Origin: Haloarcula pellucida
GTDB lineage: Archaea > Halobacteriota > Halobacteria > Halobacteriales > Haloarculaceae
Assembly: GCF_014647235.1 (NCBI RefSeq)
Contig: NZ_BMOU01000001.1
Coordinates: 538,262 to 602,261 of the forward strand
Direction: 5' to 3'
DNA length: 64,000 nt
The position numbers were made by a program, and so were the translations under genes. The notes beneath the pieces are model-generated. The model worked only from the letters and a program-made list of their open reading frames with translations, was not told where the DNA came from and did not search any database. Of the stretch, positions 44,391-54,945 are shown one piece after another. The first letter of the stretch is position 1, and each line of letters begins with the position of its first letter.

Positions 44391-45473
44391 TCAATAGTCG
44401 AGCAGCAGCGACTCACAGAGGGCGGCGACACCCTCCTCGCGACGGATTCGCCGCTGCCGGGTCGCCCCGCTCTCTCCGTCGAGGAGTTCCCACAGGCCAT
44501 CGACGTCGAGTCTATCGCATTCGCGTGCGACGATGTCCTCTAGCGGGAGCGTTTCGCCGGGGTTTCGCATGAGGAGAGAGGCGGACTGTCCGTGTCGAAT
44601 GGCGCGCCACTTGTTCTCGTCTAAGAGCTCTCGACGGAGTCTCGTCCCGGATTCGCCGTCCTCGTAGCGAGCGGCGAGGTCCTCGACGAGGGCGTGGACG
44701 TACTCGACGAACGCGAGGACGGTATCAGGGTCGGCCTGTCCGTCGGGTGCGCGGACCTCGACGGTGCCGTGGCCAGAGTGGGGTCGCACGTCGAACCAGA
44801 GTTCGCCCCGGTCGTCGATGCTGTCGCTGTCGAGCATCCACCGCTCGTAGCGTTCGAACGCCTCGTAGTCCTCGAAGGCAGTCGGCATCCCGGTGTTGGG
44901 AAGTGCTTCGAATATCTTCGCTCTGGCGGACTGCAAACCCGTATCGAACCCGTTCCAGTACGGTGAGTTCGCGGACAGCGCGAGCATGACGGGCACGTAC
45001 CACCGGAGTTCGTTCGCGACCCAGACCGCCTTGTCCGGGTCGTCGACGCCGACGTGGACGTGCAGGCCCGCCGTCGTGTTCCGGTGTTGCGGGTACTGGA
45101 TGCGGTCCAGTTGGGCCCGATAGCGGGGCTTCGCTGCGTGTTCGAGTTCCCGCCACTTCGCGAGCGGGTGGAGGCCGGCGGCGGCGATGCCGAACCCGTT
45201 CCGGTCGGCGTGGTCAACCAGTGCCTCCCGTACTGCGAGTACCTGCTCGCGGGCGTCGCTCGGGTCCTCGATGAGCGGCGTCTGCGTCTCGATGACGCAC
45301 TTGAATAGCTCGTGGTCTAAGCGACCCTCCAGTAGCTCCGGCGGCGCTGCCTCGTAGACGAGTTCGTCCGTCCCGGACGTCGGCCGACCGTAGTCGTCGA
45401 CGACGTAGAACTCCTCTTCGATGCCCAACGTACTCATCCGGGTGAAGTTCTCGGGAGACCCCGTCTCATCCAT
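44391..45473 (-). CDS. gshA: Glutamate-cysteine ligase, haloarchaeal GshA
   Basis: This 360-residue enzyme (start in [17 protein letters not shown]; earlier starts add 4-20 residues) joins glutamate and cysteine to gamma-glutamylcysteine, the main thiol of haloarchaea. It has [38 protein letters not shown] and [17 protein letters not shown], the family's ATP/substrate motifs. It belongs to the carboxylate-amine ligase (GCS2) family. It lies 59 bases downstream of flpA in the same direction. Confidence 0.92.
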   Translation of the reverse strand: MDETGSPENFTRMSTLGIEEEFYVVDDYGRPTSGTDELVYEAAPPELLEGRLDHELFKCVIETQTPLIEDPSDAREQVLAVREALVDHADRNGFGIAAAGLHPLAKWRELEHAAKPRYRAQLDRIQYPQHRNTTAGLHVHVGVDDPDKAVWVANELRWYVPVMLALSANSPYWNGFDTGLQSARAKIFEALPNTGMPTAFEDYEAFERYERWMLDSDSIDDRGELWFDVRPHSGHGTVEVRAPDGQADPDTVLAFVEYVHALVEDLAARYEDGESGTRLRRELLDENKWRAIRHGQSASLLMRNPGETLPLEDIVARECDRLDVDGLWELLDGESGATRQRRIRREEGVAALCESLLLDY

Positions 45474-45532
45474 CGACTGGTGCATGGCAACCGACGCGCT
45501 AAAGCCTTCCGTCCGGGCCCGACGACCGCTCA

Positions 45533-46162
45533 CTACCGCTCCGGTCGAGCGACGACGCCGAGGTGGTCGTCGTGGTACGGCGTGAGTCGTTCGGTCGCCA
45601 CGACGTCGTAGGCCGCGTCGATGTCCGCCAGTACCTCGTCGAACACGTCCTCGGGGTCGGCGGTCACGTCCTCGCTCCGGGCCTTGATAGCGGCCAGTAG
45701 ATAGCCGTCGTCGGCGAGGAACTGCCGGTTCAGCGTCGCGACGCGCCCCTGTCCCCGGGTGGCGACGTCCTGTACGAGTACGTCGACCGGTTCGACCACG
45801 TGTGCGTACGTCTCGGGCTTTCTGGCGTCCTTCAGGAGGGGAAAGAGGTTGGAGCGGCGCTCGGCTACGTCGAGGAGGTCACGCGTCGGTCGGGGCGCGA
45901 ACTCGACGGCGTAGGTGGGGCCGCCGAAGTCGGCGACGTGGCTGACCGTCGTGCCGGCGGCGGCGCCCAGATACAGCGTGGTCTGGTCGGCGGTCAGCCC
46001 CGTCTCCATCCCGAGTTCCAGCATCGCGCCGAGTTTCGAGCGGTGTGGGTCCCAGCGGCGCCACTCGCCGTCGGTTCGCTCGCCGTATTCGGGGTGGCCA
46101 CGCGTGGCGATGCTGGTCGTCCCGTCGAAGTCGTGTCGAGAGACGCCGTCGGGGAGGCTCAT
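45533..46162 (-). CDS. flpA: Fibrillarin-like RNA 2'-O-methyltransferase
   Basis: This 209-residue SAM-dependent enzyme methylates ribose 2'-OH of rRNA and tRNA in the archaeal box C/D RNP. Motifs include [19 protein letters not shown] (SAM binding), [17 protein letters not shown] and [14 protein letters not shown]. Its start overlaps the nop5 stop by four bases, a conserved archaeal pair. The guide RNAs are elsewhere. Confidence 0.97.
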   Translation of the reverse strand: MSLPDGVSRHDFDGTTSIATRGHPEYGERTDGEWRRWDPHRSKLGAMLELGMETGLTADQTTLYLGAAAGTTVSHVADFGGPTYAVEFAPRPTRDLLDVAERRSNLFPLLKDARKPETYAHVVEPVDVLVQDVATRGQGRVATLNRQFLADDGYLLAAIKARSEDVTADPEDVFDEVLADIDAAYDVVATERLTPYHDDHLGVVARPER

Positions 46163-46995
46163 TCGCCGTCACCTCCGCGCGTGCGGATGCGCTCGATGCG
46201 CTCGTCGAGTTCCGCTTCGAGGTCTGGCCGCAGGTCGCCGCTGTAGTGGTCGACGCGCGCAGCGATGCTCAACTTCCCGGCCAGCGCTCGCGCGGCCGAC
46301 CCCCGCTCCTCGGGGCGGGTTCCGCTGACGTACTCGTGTGTGAAGATGATGCCGTGCTTCGGCGACGGCGCGCCGCCCCGGAGGTGGGCAAACAGGGCGT
46401 CCTCCGCCCCGAGCACCTGTACGGTGCCGCTGGGCTGTTTGGCGAGCGATTCGAGGCCGCCCGCCAGCGAGACGAGGCGGGCCGCAAGCACTGGCCCGGC
46501 CAACGCCGAGAGGTTCGGCGCGACGGCCGGTGCCGTCTGTTCGATGTACGTCCGCAGGTCGTCGGCCTCGTCGGCGACGGCGACGGTCCGTTCGGCGAGC
46601 GACTGGAGGGCGACGTCACCTTCGTCTACGGGTTCGCGCTCGACGACGTCCCGTGCGAAGTCGACGCCGCTGCCGCTCTCGCCGTACCGACTGCCCGCCC
46701 ACTCCGCGACGCGTTCGGCGAGTTCGTTGGCCGTCCGCTCGCAGTCGGCCATCGCCCGAATCGCGTGGACGAGTTGCTTGTCGTCGGCGGTCTCACGTTC
46801 CGCGACGGCGGCCCGCGTCGCCGTCATCGTCGCCGCGTGCAACTGATCGTAGTAGTCGTCCTCGTCGCTCGCGAACCCGGCGTCGACGGCCTGCTGGGGC
46901 CACGCCTCGGGCCCGTCGGCCCGGCCTGTTCTGATACGCTCGGCCGCGGCCGCCTCGTCACCGGACTCTACGCCGGCGAACCACCCGTCTGTCAT
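46159..46995 (-). CDS. nop5: NOP5/NOP56 box C/D RNP scaffold
   Basis: This 278-residue protein bridges L7Ae-RNA and fibrillarin. It has the coiled-coil segment, then SALAGPVLAARLVSLAGGLESLAK, then QVLGAEDALFAHLRGGAPSPKHGIIF, the classic NOP domain. The open frame continues 31 residues upstream, but MTDGWFAGVESG is the natural start. It overlaps flpA. Confidence 0.96.
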   Translation of the reverse strand: MTDGWFAGVESGDEAAAAERIRTGRADGPEAWPQQAVDAGFASDEDDYYDQLHAATMTATRAAVAERETADDKQLVHAIRAMADCERTANELAERVAEWAGSRYGESGSGVDFARDVVEREPVDEGDVALQSLAERTVAVADEADDLRTYIEQTAPAVAPNLSALAGPVLAARLVSLAGGLESLAKQPSGTVQVLGAEDALFAHLRGGAPSPKHGIIFTHEYVSGTRPEERGSAARALAGKLSIAARVDHYSGDLRPDLEAELDERIERIRTRGGDGE

Positions 46996-47125
46996 ACTCT
47001 CCGGTGTGTACCCGACGCGAAAAAGCCCCGCGGTTGGGCGGGCAGGACTCGGAAACGGACGGCAAAATATCGATATAGTGCGTATCAAGTCCTCTATCGG
47101 GCGTTTGCTATCACGTGTCCATACT

Positions 47126-47136
47126 CCTTTATCATC
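47126..47136 (+). promoter_or_regulatory. TATA-like element of hsp20
   Basis: The sequence around cctttatcat, about 30 bases before the ATG at 47161, fits a TATA box. A leaderless or nearly leaderless transcript is implied. Confidence 0.5.
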
Positions 47137-47160
47137 TCGTCCGGCGTATTAGGATGTGTT

Positions 47161-47589
47161 ATGAGAGGACGACGATACCCCTTCGACAACGTGGACCGAC
47201 TGTTCGACCAGATGCGAAGCGACATGTTCGGTTCGTGGAACACACCCGCCTTCGGAAACGAAACCGGCTTCGAAGACGAGGGCGGGTGGGACGCCGGCGT
47301 CTCCATCGAGGAGACCGACGACGGCTTCGTGGTGCTCGCGGACCTCCCGGGGTTCGAACGCGACGAACTCTCCCTGCGCCTCCACGACGACGAACTCCAC
47401 CTGAGCGGCGAACACGAGGTGGGAGACGGGATGGGCTACCGCAGCAGAACGGTCACGGAGTCCATCACGCTCCCGGCCCACGTCGACCCCGAAGACGCCA
47501 GCGCGACCTACCGCAACGGCGTCCTCGAAGTTCGATTCACCGTCGACGAGGACGAGGCGATATCGGGCTCGAACATCGACATCGAGTGA
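47161..47589 (+). CDS. hsp20: Hsp20/alpha-crystallin small heat-shock protein
   Basis: This 142-residue chaperone has the alpha-crystallin domain with VSIEETDDGFVVLADLPGF, then DDELHLSGEH and the C-terminal YRNGVLEVRFTV motif (A-x-x-x-N-G-V-L). It keeps misfolded proteins soluble. The N-terminal 35 residues resemble the substrate-binding arm. A TATA-like element sits 30 bases upstream. Confidence 0.94.
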   Translation: MRGRRYPFDNVDRLFDQMRSDMFGSWNTPAFGNETGFEDEGGWDAGVSIEETDDGFVVLADLPGFERDELSLRLHDDELHLSGEHEVGDGMGYRSRTVTESITLPAHVDPEDASATYRNGVLEVRFTVDEDEAISGSNIDIE

Positions 47590-47694
47590 TTCCGTTACGT
47601 CCCCCGTCGGTTGCTCTCGGTTCGGAAACTTTTGCAAACGTGTTCCCTGTGAACATCCCTGACATATTTGGCAACTGGTGGTGAACGCAGTCCC

Positions 47695-49671
47695 ATGGCA
47701 GGGACTCCGGGTTGGCGTGCGGCAGAGGCGTCGTACACGGACGAGGTGATCGGCGACGACACACTGGGAGAACTGTTCGCCGCGAGCGCCGAACGCAACG
47801 CCGACAGCGAGGCACAGTTGTACAAAGGCGGGGCGTACGACCGCTCGCTCACCGGTGATGCGATTCCCGCGGCGCCGCCGGGCGAGTACGCCAGTCTCAC
47901 CTACCGGGAGATGCACGACCTCGTCAAGTACCTCGCGGCGGGGTTCCGTGCTCTCGGCGTCGAGGCCGATACACGCGTCGGCCTGTTTTCCAGTACCCGG
48001 ATGGAGTGGGCGCTTTCGGACTTCGCGTTGCTCTCGGCGGGCGCCGTCGTGACCACGGTGTACACGGAGTCGTCGCCGAAGCAAGTTCGGTATCTGCTGG
48101 ACGACCCGGACGCCGAGGCCGTCGTCGTCGAGAACGAGGAACTGCTCCAGCGAGTCCTCGACGTCGAAGACGACCTCTCGCTCTCGTTCATCGTCGTGAT
48201 GGACGAGTACGACGCCGACCGCGAGGACGTCTACTCGCTCAACGACGTGTACCGGCGGGGCCGAGAGACGTTCGACGAGGAGCGGTATCGGTCGTGGCTG
48301 GCCCACCGGGACCCGAACGACCTCGCCAGCCTCATCTACACGTCCGGGACGACTGGACAACCGAAGGGCGTCAGACTCACGCACGAGAACTTCCGGTCGA
48401 ACGTCAACCAGACGCGGAAACGACTCGCTCCAAGACCCGACAAACACCCCGACCTCCCTGCCATCACGTCCGATACGACGTCCATATCCTTCCTCCCGCT
48501 GGCGCACGTCTTCGAGCGGTTGTCCGGGCACTTCTTCATGTTCGGCTCCGGTGCGACCGTCGGCTACGTCGAGCACCCGGACACGCTTGCAGACGACATC
48601 CAGAAGATTCAACCCAACACCGGGGCCAGCGTCCCGCGAGTGTACGAACGCATCTTCGCCAACATGCGCGAACAGGCCAGCGACTCGGCGGCGAAAAAGC
48701 GCATCTTCGAGTGGGCGATGGACGTCGCCCGCGACTACGCCAGCGCCGAGAACCCGGGACCGCTCCTCGAACTCAAACACGGACTCGCCGACCGACTCGT
48801 CTACAGCACCGTCGCGGAGAGACTGGGCGGGGAGATAGAGTTCATGGTCAGCGGCGGCGGGAGCCTCTCGAAACGGCTCTGTGAGACGTTCCTCGGGATG
48901 GGGCTGACCATCGTCGAGGGGTACGGACTCACCGAGACGGCCCCGGTCATCTCTGTCAATCCACCGGAGGACGTCAGACCGGGGACGCTCGGGGTGCCGG
49001 TCGACGAGATGAACGTCCGCCTCGATACCCACGTGGTCGACGACTCGGAGTTCGAGGACGTGAGCGGCACTCTCGGCGAACTCCTCGTCGACGGCCCGAA
49101 CGTCACGGACGGCTACTGGGACGAACCGGGGGCCACGGAGCGGGCGTTCACCGAAATCGACGGCACGGAGTGGTTCCGGACCGGAGATATCGTCGAGCGG
49201 CGAGCCGACGACTTCCTCGTCTATCACGACCGACTGAAGGAGTTGCTCGTCCTCTCGACGGGGAAAAACGTCGCACCACAGCCGATAGAGGACCGCTTCT
49301 CGACGAACGATAGGGTCGAACAGATAATGGTGGTCGGCGACGACCAGAAGTTCGTGGCCGCGCTCATCGTCCCCAACTTCGAGGAACTAGAGCGGTGGGC
49401 CGACGCCGAGGGCATCGACTTGCCGGCGGACGACGACGCCCGCTGTCAGGACGACAGGGTCCGCGCGTGGATGCAAGACGCCGTCGACGAGACCAACGCC
49501 GAACTGGAGCAACTAGAGCGAATCAAGCGGTTCGAACTCGTACCGAGTGACTGGACCGCCGAGAACGACCTCTTGACACCGTCGATGAAGAAGAAACGCC
49601 GGAACATCCGTGAGGCGTTCGAGCAGAAACTCGGTGAGATATACGGCGACGACTACGACGGCGGGAACTGA
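47695..49671 (+). CDS. AMP-forming long-chain acyl-CoA synthetase
   Basis: This 658-residue adenylate-forming enzyme activates a carboxylic acid with ATP and CoA. Motifs: LIYTSGTTGQPKGVRLTHEN (P-loop), EGYGLTETAPVISVN, GDIVERRADDFLVYHDRLKE and the late NVAPQPIE. The overall layout resembles bacterial FadD15/long-chain synthetases rather than acetyl-CoA synthetase. The substrate is inferred. It is followed by the sensor kinase gene about 100 bases later. Confidence 0.92.
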   Translation: MAGTPGWRAAEASYTDEVIGDDTLGELFAASAERNADSEAQLYKGGAYDRSLTGDAIPAAPPGEYASLTYREMHDLVKYLAAGFRALGVEADTRVGLFSSTRMEWALSDFALLSAGAVVTTVYTESSPKQVRYLLDDPDAEAVVVENEELLQRVLDVEDDLSLSFIVVMDEYDADREDVYSLNDVYRRGRETFDEERYRSWLAHRDPNDLASLIYTSGTTGQPKGVRLTHENFRSNVNQTRKRLAPRPDKHPDLPAITSDTTSISFLPLAHVFERLSGHFFMFGSGATVGYVEHPDTLADDIQKIQPNTGASVPRVYERIFANMREQASDSAAKKRIFEWAMDVARDYASAENPGPLLELKHGLADRLVYSTVAERLGGEIEFMVSGGGSLSKRLCETFLGMGLTIVEGYGLTETAPVISVNPPEDVRPGTLGVPVDEMNVRLDTHVVDDSEFEDVSGTLGELLVDGPNVTDGYWDEPGATERAFTEIDGTEWFRTGDIVERRADDFLVYHDRLKELLVLSTGKNVAPQPIEDRFSTNDRVEQIMVVGDDQKFVAALIVPNFEELERWADAEGIDLPADDDARCQDDRVRAWMQDAVDETNAELEQLERIKRFELVPSDWTAENDLLTPSMKKKRRNIREAFEQKLGEIYGDDYDGGN

Positions 49672-49771
49672 CCACCCCGTCGCGTGGGTGGAGACGCGTT
49701 CGCCAGTCATCGGTTTTTGAATTGATAACGGACCCGTCGCGTTGAAGTGGTTGGTCCGCGAATACATCCCA

Positions 49772-52468
49772 ATGGCTGCCGGTGATATCCACGTTCTCCA
49801 CGTCGACGACGACCCTTCCATCACCGATCTCGCGGCGACGATGCTCGAACGGGACTCGGACATCCGCGTCTCGACGGTCAACGACCCGGAGGCGGTACTC
49901 GACCGGTTCGATGCTGGCGAGTTCGACTGCGTCGTCAGCGACTACGAGATGCCGCGACTGGACGGGTTGGAACTGTACGAACGGCTCTCCCAGCAGTTCG
50001 ACCACGCGGACTTCCCCTTTATTCTCTTTACCGGTCGGGGGAGCGAGACCGTCGCCGCGGACGCACTGAACGCCGGCGTCACCGGCTACCTCCAGAAGGG
50101 CGGCCCCGAACAGTACGACCTGCTCGCGAACCGCGTCCACAACGCCACCGATCAGTACCACGCGCAGGTGAAAGCCGACCGCTACGAGACGGTCATCGAC
50201 GCGCTCGCCTACCCGGTGTACGTCGTCGACGAGACGGGGACGTTCAAGTTCGTCAACGAACCGTTCGCGGCGATGACGGGGTACGACCGGACGGAGATAC
50301 TCGGTCGACCCACGTCGTTTGTCAAGCCCGACCAGACCGTCCAGCGCGCCGAAACCGAACTCGGTCGGTTGCTGTCGAGTTCCGGGCCGGAGACGACCCG
50401 GTTCCGTGCCACCATCGAGACGGCGGACGGGGACACGGTCGAGTGCCGCGACCACATGGGCGTCCTGCCGTACGAGGGCGAGTCGTTCCGCGGGTCGGTC
50501 GGCATCCTCCGAGTGCTCGACGACGAGTCGCTGCCGGCGACCGACGGCGGCCGAGTCAGCGAACCGGGCCACAGCGGCGACCACGTCCCCGCGGACCGAC
50601 TCCTCGAGGCGCTCTCTGTCCCCGTGTTCGCGCTCGACGGCGACGGCGAGTTCGTCTTCGCCAACGAGCGACTGGGCGAACTGGTCGGGCGGGACCCGAC
50701 CGACATCCTCGGGGCACACTTCTCGGAGTTGACACCCCCGGCCGATACCGTCGGCAACTGCGACCCGTTCGTGCGCCTCGCGGAGAGCGAGGACGTCGAC
50801 CAGTTCGCCTACGAGACGGCGGCGCTCGTCGACGGCGAGACGATTCCGGTCGAGGGGCGACTGGAGACGCTCCCCGGCCCCGAACAGGTGTTCGCCGGTA
50901 CCGTCCGGGACGTCAGTGACCGTCAGCGTGCCAGAGACCGATACCGGGCGCTGTTCGACAACCTCCCCGACCCGACGGTGGTCACCGACTTCGAGGACGG
51001 CGAACCGCGGATTCGACGGGCCAACGGCGCCTTCGAGGCGGTGTTCGGGTACGATGCCGAGGCCGTGGTGGGCGAGTCGGTAAACGACCTCCTCGTGCCC
51101 GCTGACCGCACCGACGGGGCCGCCGAAATCGACCGCGCCGTCCTGAACGGCGCGTGCGTCTCCCGGGAGGTGCGCCGAGAGACGGCCGACGGCGAACAAC
51201 GGGACTTCCTGTTCAGGAACGTCCCCATCGAACACGAAGACGGCGAGGTACTCGCCTACGGCGTCTACACGGACATCACGGAACGGACGACCTACGAAGA
51301 ACGGTTGGCGGCGCTCCACGAGACTGCACGCGACCTGATGACCGCCGAGTCGACCGACGAGGTACTGAACGTCGGACTAGCTGCGGCCAAGGACATCCTC
51401 GGCCACGACATCAACGCTATCCACCTCTACGACGACGAGCGCGGCGGTCTGGTCCCCGCGGCGACGACGGAGTGTACGGACGAACTGTTCGGTGAACTGC
51501 CGACGTTCACCGAGGGCGACTCCATCGCGTGGCGAGCGTTCGAACGTGGCGAAGCGATCGTCAGACAGGACGTGTGCGAGGGCGCGGGCGTGCTGGGCCC
51601 CGAGACCCCGATCCGATCGGAGATGGTGGTGCCGCTCGGCGACCGCGGCGTCCTGTTGCCGGCCTCGACTGACCCGGGGGCCTTCGACGATACGGACCGC
51701 TCGCTCGGGAGCGTCCTCGCGGCGAACATCCAGTCTGCGCTCCAGCAGGTGGCGCGAGAACAGACCCTCCGGAACCGAGAACAGGCCCTGGCTCGACAGA
51801 ACGAGCGGCTGGACGAGTTCGCCTCTATCGTCTCACACGACCTTCGGACGCCGCTCGACCTCGCGGCCGTCCACCTCGAACTGGCGACGGAGGGCGACGG
51901 CGAGGTCGACCGGGAGCATCTCGACCGCGTCGCAGCGGCCCACGACCGGATGTCGGACCTCGTCAGCGACGTCCTCGCGTGGGCCCGCGAGGGCGTGACC
52001 GTCGAGGAGACGGAACCGGTGTCGCTCCCGGACCTCGTCGCGGAGTGCTGGCTGGGTATACAGGCCGAGGACGCTGACCTCACCGTGACGACGGCCCAGG
52101 CGGTAGAGGCCGACCGTGACCGCCTCCGGCGTGTGTTCGAGAACCTCCTCGGCAACGCCGTAGAACACGGCGCCACGAGCAGTCAGACGCAGTCCGACGA
52201 CGCCGCCTCACACGGTGGCGACGGCCCGACGATCCGCGTCGGCGACCTCGACGACGGGGCCGGCGTCTTCGTCGAGGACGACGGTCCGGGAATTCCCGAG
52301 GACGAACGCGAGGCGGTGTTCACCTCGGGGTACACTCACTCGGACGACGGCAACGGCTTCGGTCTCGCAATCGTCGACCAGATCGTCGAGGCCCACGGCT
52401 GGGAGATACGCGTCACCGAGAGCGAACTCGGCGGCGCGCGGTTCGAGATGACGGGCTTCGAGGGGTGA
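49772..52468 (+). CDS. Hybrid sensor histidine kinase (REC-PAS-PAS-PAS-GAF-HisKA-HATPase)
   Basis: This 898-residue cytoplasmic kinase begins with a receiver domain (HVLHVDDDPSITDLAATML, then CVVSDYEMPRLDGLELY with the phospho-aspartate). Three PAS domains follow (about 135-255, 280-390, 390-510), then GAF (about 520-660), the HisKA box with ASIVSHDLRTPLDLAAVHL (phospho-His) and a HATPase_c domain (NLLGNAVEHGA, DDGPGIP, GNGFGLAIV). No membrane helices are seen. It would sense internal ligands through PAS/GAF and pass phosphate to a partner. The N-terminal receiver suggests it is itself regulated. Confidence 0.93.
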   Translation: MAAGDIHVLHVDDDPSITDLAATMLERDSDIRVSTVNDPEAVLDRFDAGEFDCVVSDYEMPRLDGLELYERLSQQFDHADFPFILFTGRGSETVAADALNAGVTGYLQKGGPEQYDLLANRVHNATDQYHAQVKADRYETVIDALAYPVYVVDETGTFKFVNEPFAAMTGYDRTEILGRPTSFVKPDQTVQRAETELGRLLSSSGPETTRFRATIETADGDTVECRDHMGVLPYEGESFRGSVGILRVLDDESLPATDGGRVSEPGHSGDHVPADRLLEALSVPVFALDGDGEFVFANERLGELVGRDPTDILGAHFSELTPPADTVGNCDPFVRLAESEDVDQFAYETAALVDGETIPVEGRLETLPGPEQVFAGTVRDVSDRQRARDRYRALFDNLPDPTVVTDFEDGEPRIRRANGAFEAVFGYDAEAVVGESVNDLLVPADRTDGAAEIDRAVLNGACVSREVRRETADGEQRDFLFRNVPIEHEDGEVLAYGVYTDITERTTYEERLAALHETARDLMTAESTDEVLNVGLAAAKDILGHDINAIHLYDDERGGLVPAATTECTDELFGELPTFTEGDSIAWRAFERGEAIVRQDVCEGAGVLGPETPIRSEMVVPLGDRGVLLPASTDPGAFDDTDRSLGSVLAANIQSALQQVAREQTLRNREQALARQNERLDEFASIVSHDLRTPLDLAAVHLELATEGDGEVDREHLDRVAAAHDRMSDLVSDVLAWAREGVTVEETEPVSLPDLVAECWLGIQAEDADLTVTTAQAVEADRDRLRRVFENLLGNAVEHGATSSQTQSDDAASHGGDGPTIRVGDLDDGAGVFVEDDGPGIPEDEREAVFTSGYTHSDDGNGFGLAIVDQIVEAHGWEIRVTESELGGARFEMTGFEG

Positions 52469-52576
52469 TACCGTTGGCCGTAACTGTTTCTGGACGTCGG
52501 TCACTCCGGTGACGACGGTCGTGGCAGTCAGTCGGTGGACCGCCGGACTCAAACTGCTCGCCTCGCAACGTAGCCC

Positions 52577-53116
52577 ATGAGCGACGCCTGGGACGACCGT
52601 CTCCGACAGAACCGCGCCGAGAAAGACGAGTTCTTCGCGGAACACCCGCAGTCACCCATCCCGCCGGACGAACGCGACGACTTCGACGGTCTGGCCTACT
52701 TCGATCCGGACCCCGACTACCGCGTCGAAGCGACGGTGACGCGACACGACGAACCTGCGCCCGTCGAGATGGACACGACCGACGGCCGGACCGTCCGGTA
52801 TCTCCACGTCGTCACCTTCGCCTTCGAACTGGACGGCGAGTCCTACGACCTCGCGGGCTACCGACAGGCCGGCGACGACCCCGCGACGTTTTTCGTCCCC
52901 TTCAGAGACAAGACCAGCGGCCAGCAGACCTACCACCGCGGCCGCTACATGGAACTGGAGGCCGACGAGGAACTGACCGACGGCGACGCCGTCACGCTGG
53001 ACTTCAATCTCGCGTACGCCCCGTTTTGCGCGTACAGCGACACCTTCTCCTGCCCGCTCCCGCCCGAGACGAACTGGCTGGAGACGACCGTCGAGGCCGG
53101 CGAGCGAACCCGCTGA
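52577..53116 (+). CDS. DUF1684 family protein
   Basis: This 179-residue protein has DPDPDYRVEATVTRHDEPAP, then TYHRGRYMELEADEEL and the signature NLAYAPFCAYSDTFSCPLPP with two cysteines. DUF1684 is a beta-rich domain of unknown activity found widely in bacteria and haloarchaea. It stands between the kinase and a CPBP protease. Confidence 0.88.
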   Translation: MSDAWDDRLRQNRAEKDEFFAEHPQSPIPPDERDDFDGLAYFDPDPDYRVEATVTRHDEPAPVEMDTTDGRTVRYLHVVTFAFELDGESYDLAGYRQAGDDPATFFVPFRDKTSGQQTYHRGRYMELEADEELTDGDAVTLDFNLAYAPFCAYSDTFSCPLPPETNWLETTVEAGERTR

Positions 53117-53168
53117 CGAACTGGCCGCGGAGCGAACTGTTTTCAGGCTGTCGCCGCTACCAGCCGGT

Positions 53169-54011
53169 ATGTCTCACGTGACGCGCGAGCGACCGTTCCT
53201 CCAGTCGGTCGTGGCGTTGGTCGCCGCACTCGTCCTCGGTGCCGGCGGCCTGCTCCTCGGCTTCGCCCTGACGTTCCTGGTGGCGGGACTCCTCATCGTC
53301 GGTATCGGTCTCGAACTCTCGCCGGCCCTGAGTATCGTCCTCAGCCTCGTCTTCGTGCAAGGAATCGGGTGTGCCGGTGTCGCCCTGAGCTACCTCAAGG
53401 TCAGACCGCATCTCGCGGGACCGATTCGTGACCTGTTGCAACTGTCCGAGACGGTTCCGAGGTTCGACATCTCCGCCGCCGTCCCGAGCATGAGAGACGC
53501 GGCCACAATCGTCGCGGGCTACCTCGTCGCCATCGGCGGCGCGCTGCTGGGGTCGGCCGCGATTACGGTCGTCCAGCGAGTCACTGGCACGGAGTTAGAG
53601 ACCGGGACGAATCAGGCTGCCCAGATAGGGATGGAAAACCCCGAAGTCCTGCTCCTGTTGATACCGGCGTCGATTCTGGTCATCGGCCCCGGTGAGGAGA
53701 TGCTGTTCCGCGGCGTCGTTCAGGGCCGTATCCGTGAGGTGTTCAGTCCCGTTCCGGGCGTCCTCATCCCGAGCGTCATCTTCGCCGGCCTCCACTGGTT
53801 CGCGCTCAGCGGCGGGTCGCCACAGGGGAACCTCGTGACACTCGGTGTGCTGGTCGTCCCCGCACTCGTCTTCGGGGTGGCCTACGAGTACACTGACAAC
53901 ATCGTCGTGCCGGCATTGATTCACGGTCTGTACAACGCGACGCTGTTTACGATGCTGTTCGTCGTCGTCAAGTACGGCGACCAGTTACCCCAGCAAGCGC
54001 TCCTCGCCTGA
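53169..54011 (+). CDS. CPBP-family intramembrane metalloprotease
   Basis: This 280-residue protein has seven or eight hydrophobic segments and the family motifs GPGEEMLFRGVVQGR (EExxxR), FAGLHW and ALIHGLYNATLF (HxxxN). These place a probable glutamate/histidine active site in the membrane. CAAX-processing or bacteriocin-defence roles are known in relatives. The substrate is unknown. It ends six bases before the flavin oxidoreductase gene. Confidence 0.92.
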   Translation: MSHVTRERPFLQSVVALVAALVLGAGGLLLGFALTFLVAGLLIVGIGLELSPALSIVLSLVFVQGIGCAGVALSYLKVRPHLAGPIRDLLQLSETVPRFDISAAVPSMRDAATIVAGYLVAIGGALLGSAAITVVQRVTGTELETGTNQAAQIGMENPEVLLLLIPASILVIGPGEEMLFRGVVQGRIREVFSPVPGVLIPSVIFAGLHWFALSGGSPQGNLVTLGVLVVPALVFGVAYEYTDNIVVPALIHGLYNATLFTMLFVVVKYGDQLPQQALLA

Positions 54012-54017
54012 GCCACG

Positions 54018-54932
54018 ATGGCGCAGTTCAACGCCGGGTACGACCGCCTGTTCGGAGGCGACGGCCTCACCGTGGGCGTCGGCTTTCCCTTGACCGACGC
54101 CAGCGAGTCGCGCCCGGACGTCGACAGGGAGATGACCCTCGCGTCCCACGCCGAGTCGCTCGGGTTCGACGCCCTCTGGGCGCGAGACGTCCCGTTGTAC
54201 TGGCCCCGGTTCGGCGACGCCGGCCAGACGTTCGATACGTGGTCGTGGCTCAGTTACGCGGCCGCCCACACCGACGACGTGGCGCTGGGGACGGCGAGCG
54301 TCGTCTTGCCGCTCAGACACCCGTTGCACGTCGCAAAGAGCGCCGCCTCCGTCGACCGCCTCGCCGACGGACGACTCGTGCTGGGCGTCGCCACCGGGGA
54401 CCGGGACCCGGAGTACCCGGCGTTCGGCGTGGATCCGGACGAGCGCGGCGTACTGTTCCGTGAGTCGGTCGACCTTCTCAGGACCGCCTGGCGCGACGAG
54501 TTTCCGACGGCAGAGGGTCGCTGGGGCTCCTTAGACGGTGACCTCGACGTAGTCCCGAAACCGGCGGGCGGGACGATCCCACTCTTGCCGACGGGCAACG
54601 CCCGTCAGTCCGTCGAGTGGATAGCCGACCACGGCGACGGCTGGTTGTTCTATCACCTCCCGACAGACACGCTGGCGTCGTATCTCGACGACTGGCGCGC
54701 CGCCGCGGGCGAGAAACCATACGCGATGGTCGTTCGCACCCACCTCACAGACGACCCGACGGCCGACCCCGAACCGGTCCATCAGGGCTACCGGGCCGGC
54801 AGCGAGTGGTTCGTCGAGTACTTCCGTGACCTCGCGTCGGTCGGCGTCGATCACGTCGTCGTCTCGACGCCCGGCGAGGACCCGGACCGGGAACTCACGC
54901 GTCTCGCCGAGGACGTCCTCTCGCGGGTCTGA
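54018..54932 (+). CDS. LLM-class flavin-dependent oxidoreductase
   Basis: This 304-residue TIM-barrel enzyme of the luciferase-like family has LTVGVGFPLTDAS, DVPLYWPRFGD, SVVLPLRHPLHVAKSAASVD and VLGVATGDRDPEY. It likely uses F420 or FMN. The substrate is unknown. It follows the CPBP gene closely, and its 3' end faces a small minus-strand gene. Confidence 0.86.
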   Translation: MAQFNAGYDRLFGGDGLTVGVGFPLTDASESRPDVDREMTLASHAESLGFDALWARDVPLYWPRFGDAGQTFDTWSWLSYAAAHTDDVALGTASVVLPLRHPLHVAKSAASVDRLADGRLVLGVATGDRDPEYPAFGVDPDERGVLFRESVDLLRTAWRDEFPTAEGRWGSLDGDLDVVPKPAGGTIPLLPTGNARQSVEWIADHGDGWLFYHLPTDTLASYLDDWRAAAGEKPYAMVVRTHLTDDPTADPEPVHQGYRAGSEWFVEYFRDLASVGVDHVVVSTPGEDPDRELTRLAEDVLSRV

Positions 54933-54945
54933 GACCGACTGTGGC

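Noticed and set aside
44139-44543. 134-codon ORF antisense to the gshA 3' end
   Set aside because: It overlaps a secure gene and has mixed, non-acidic composition.
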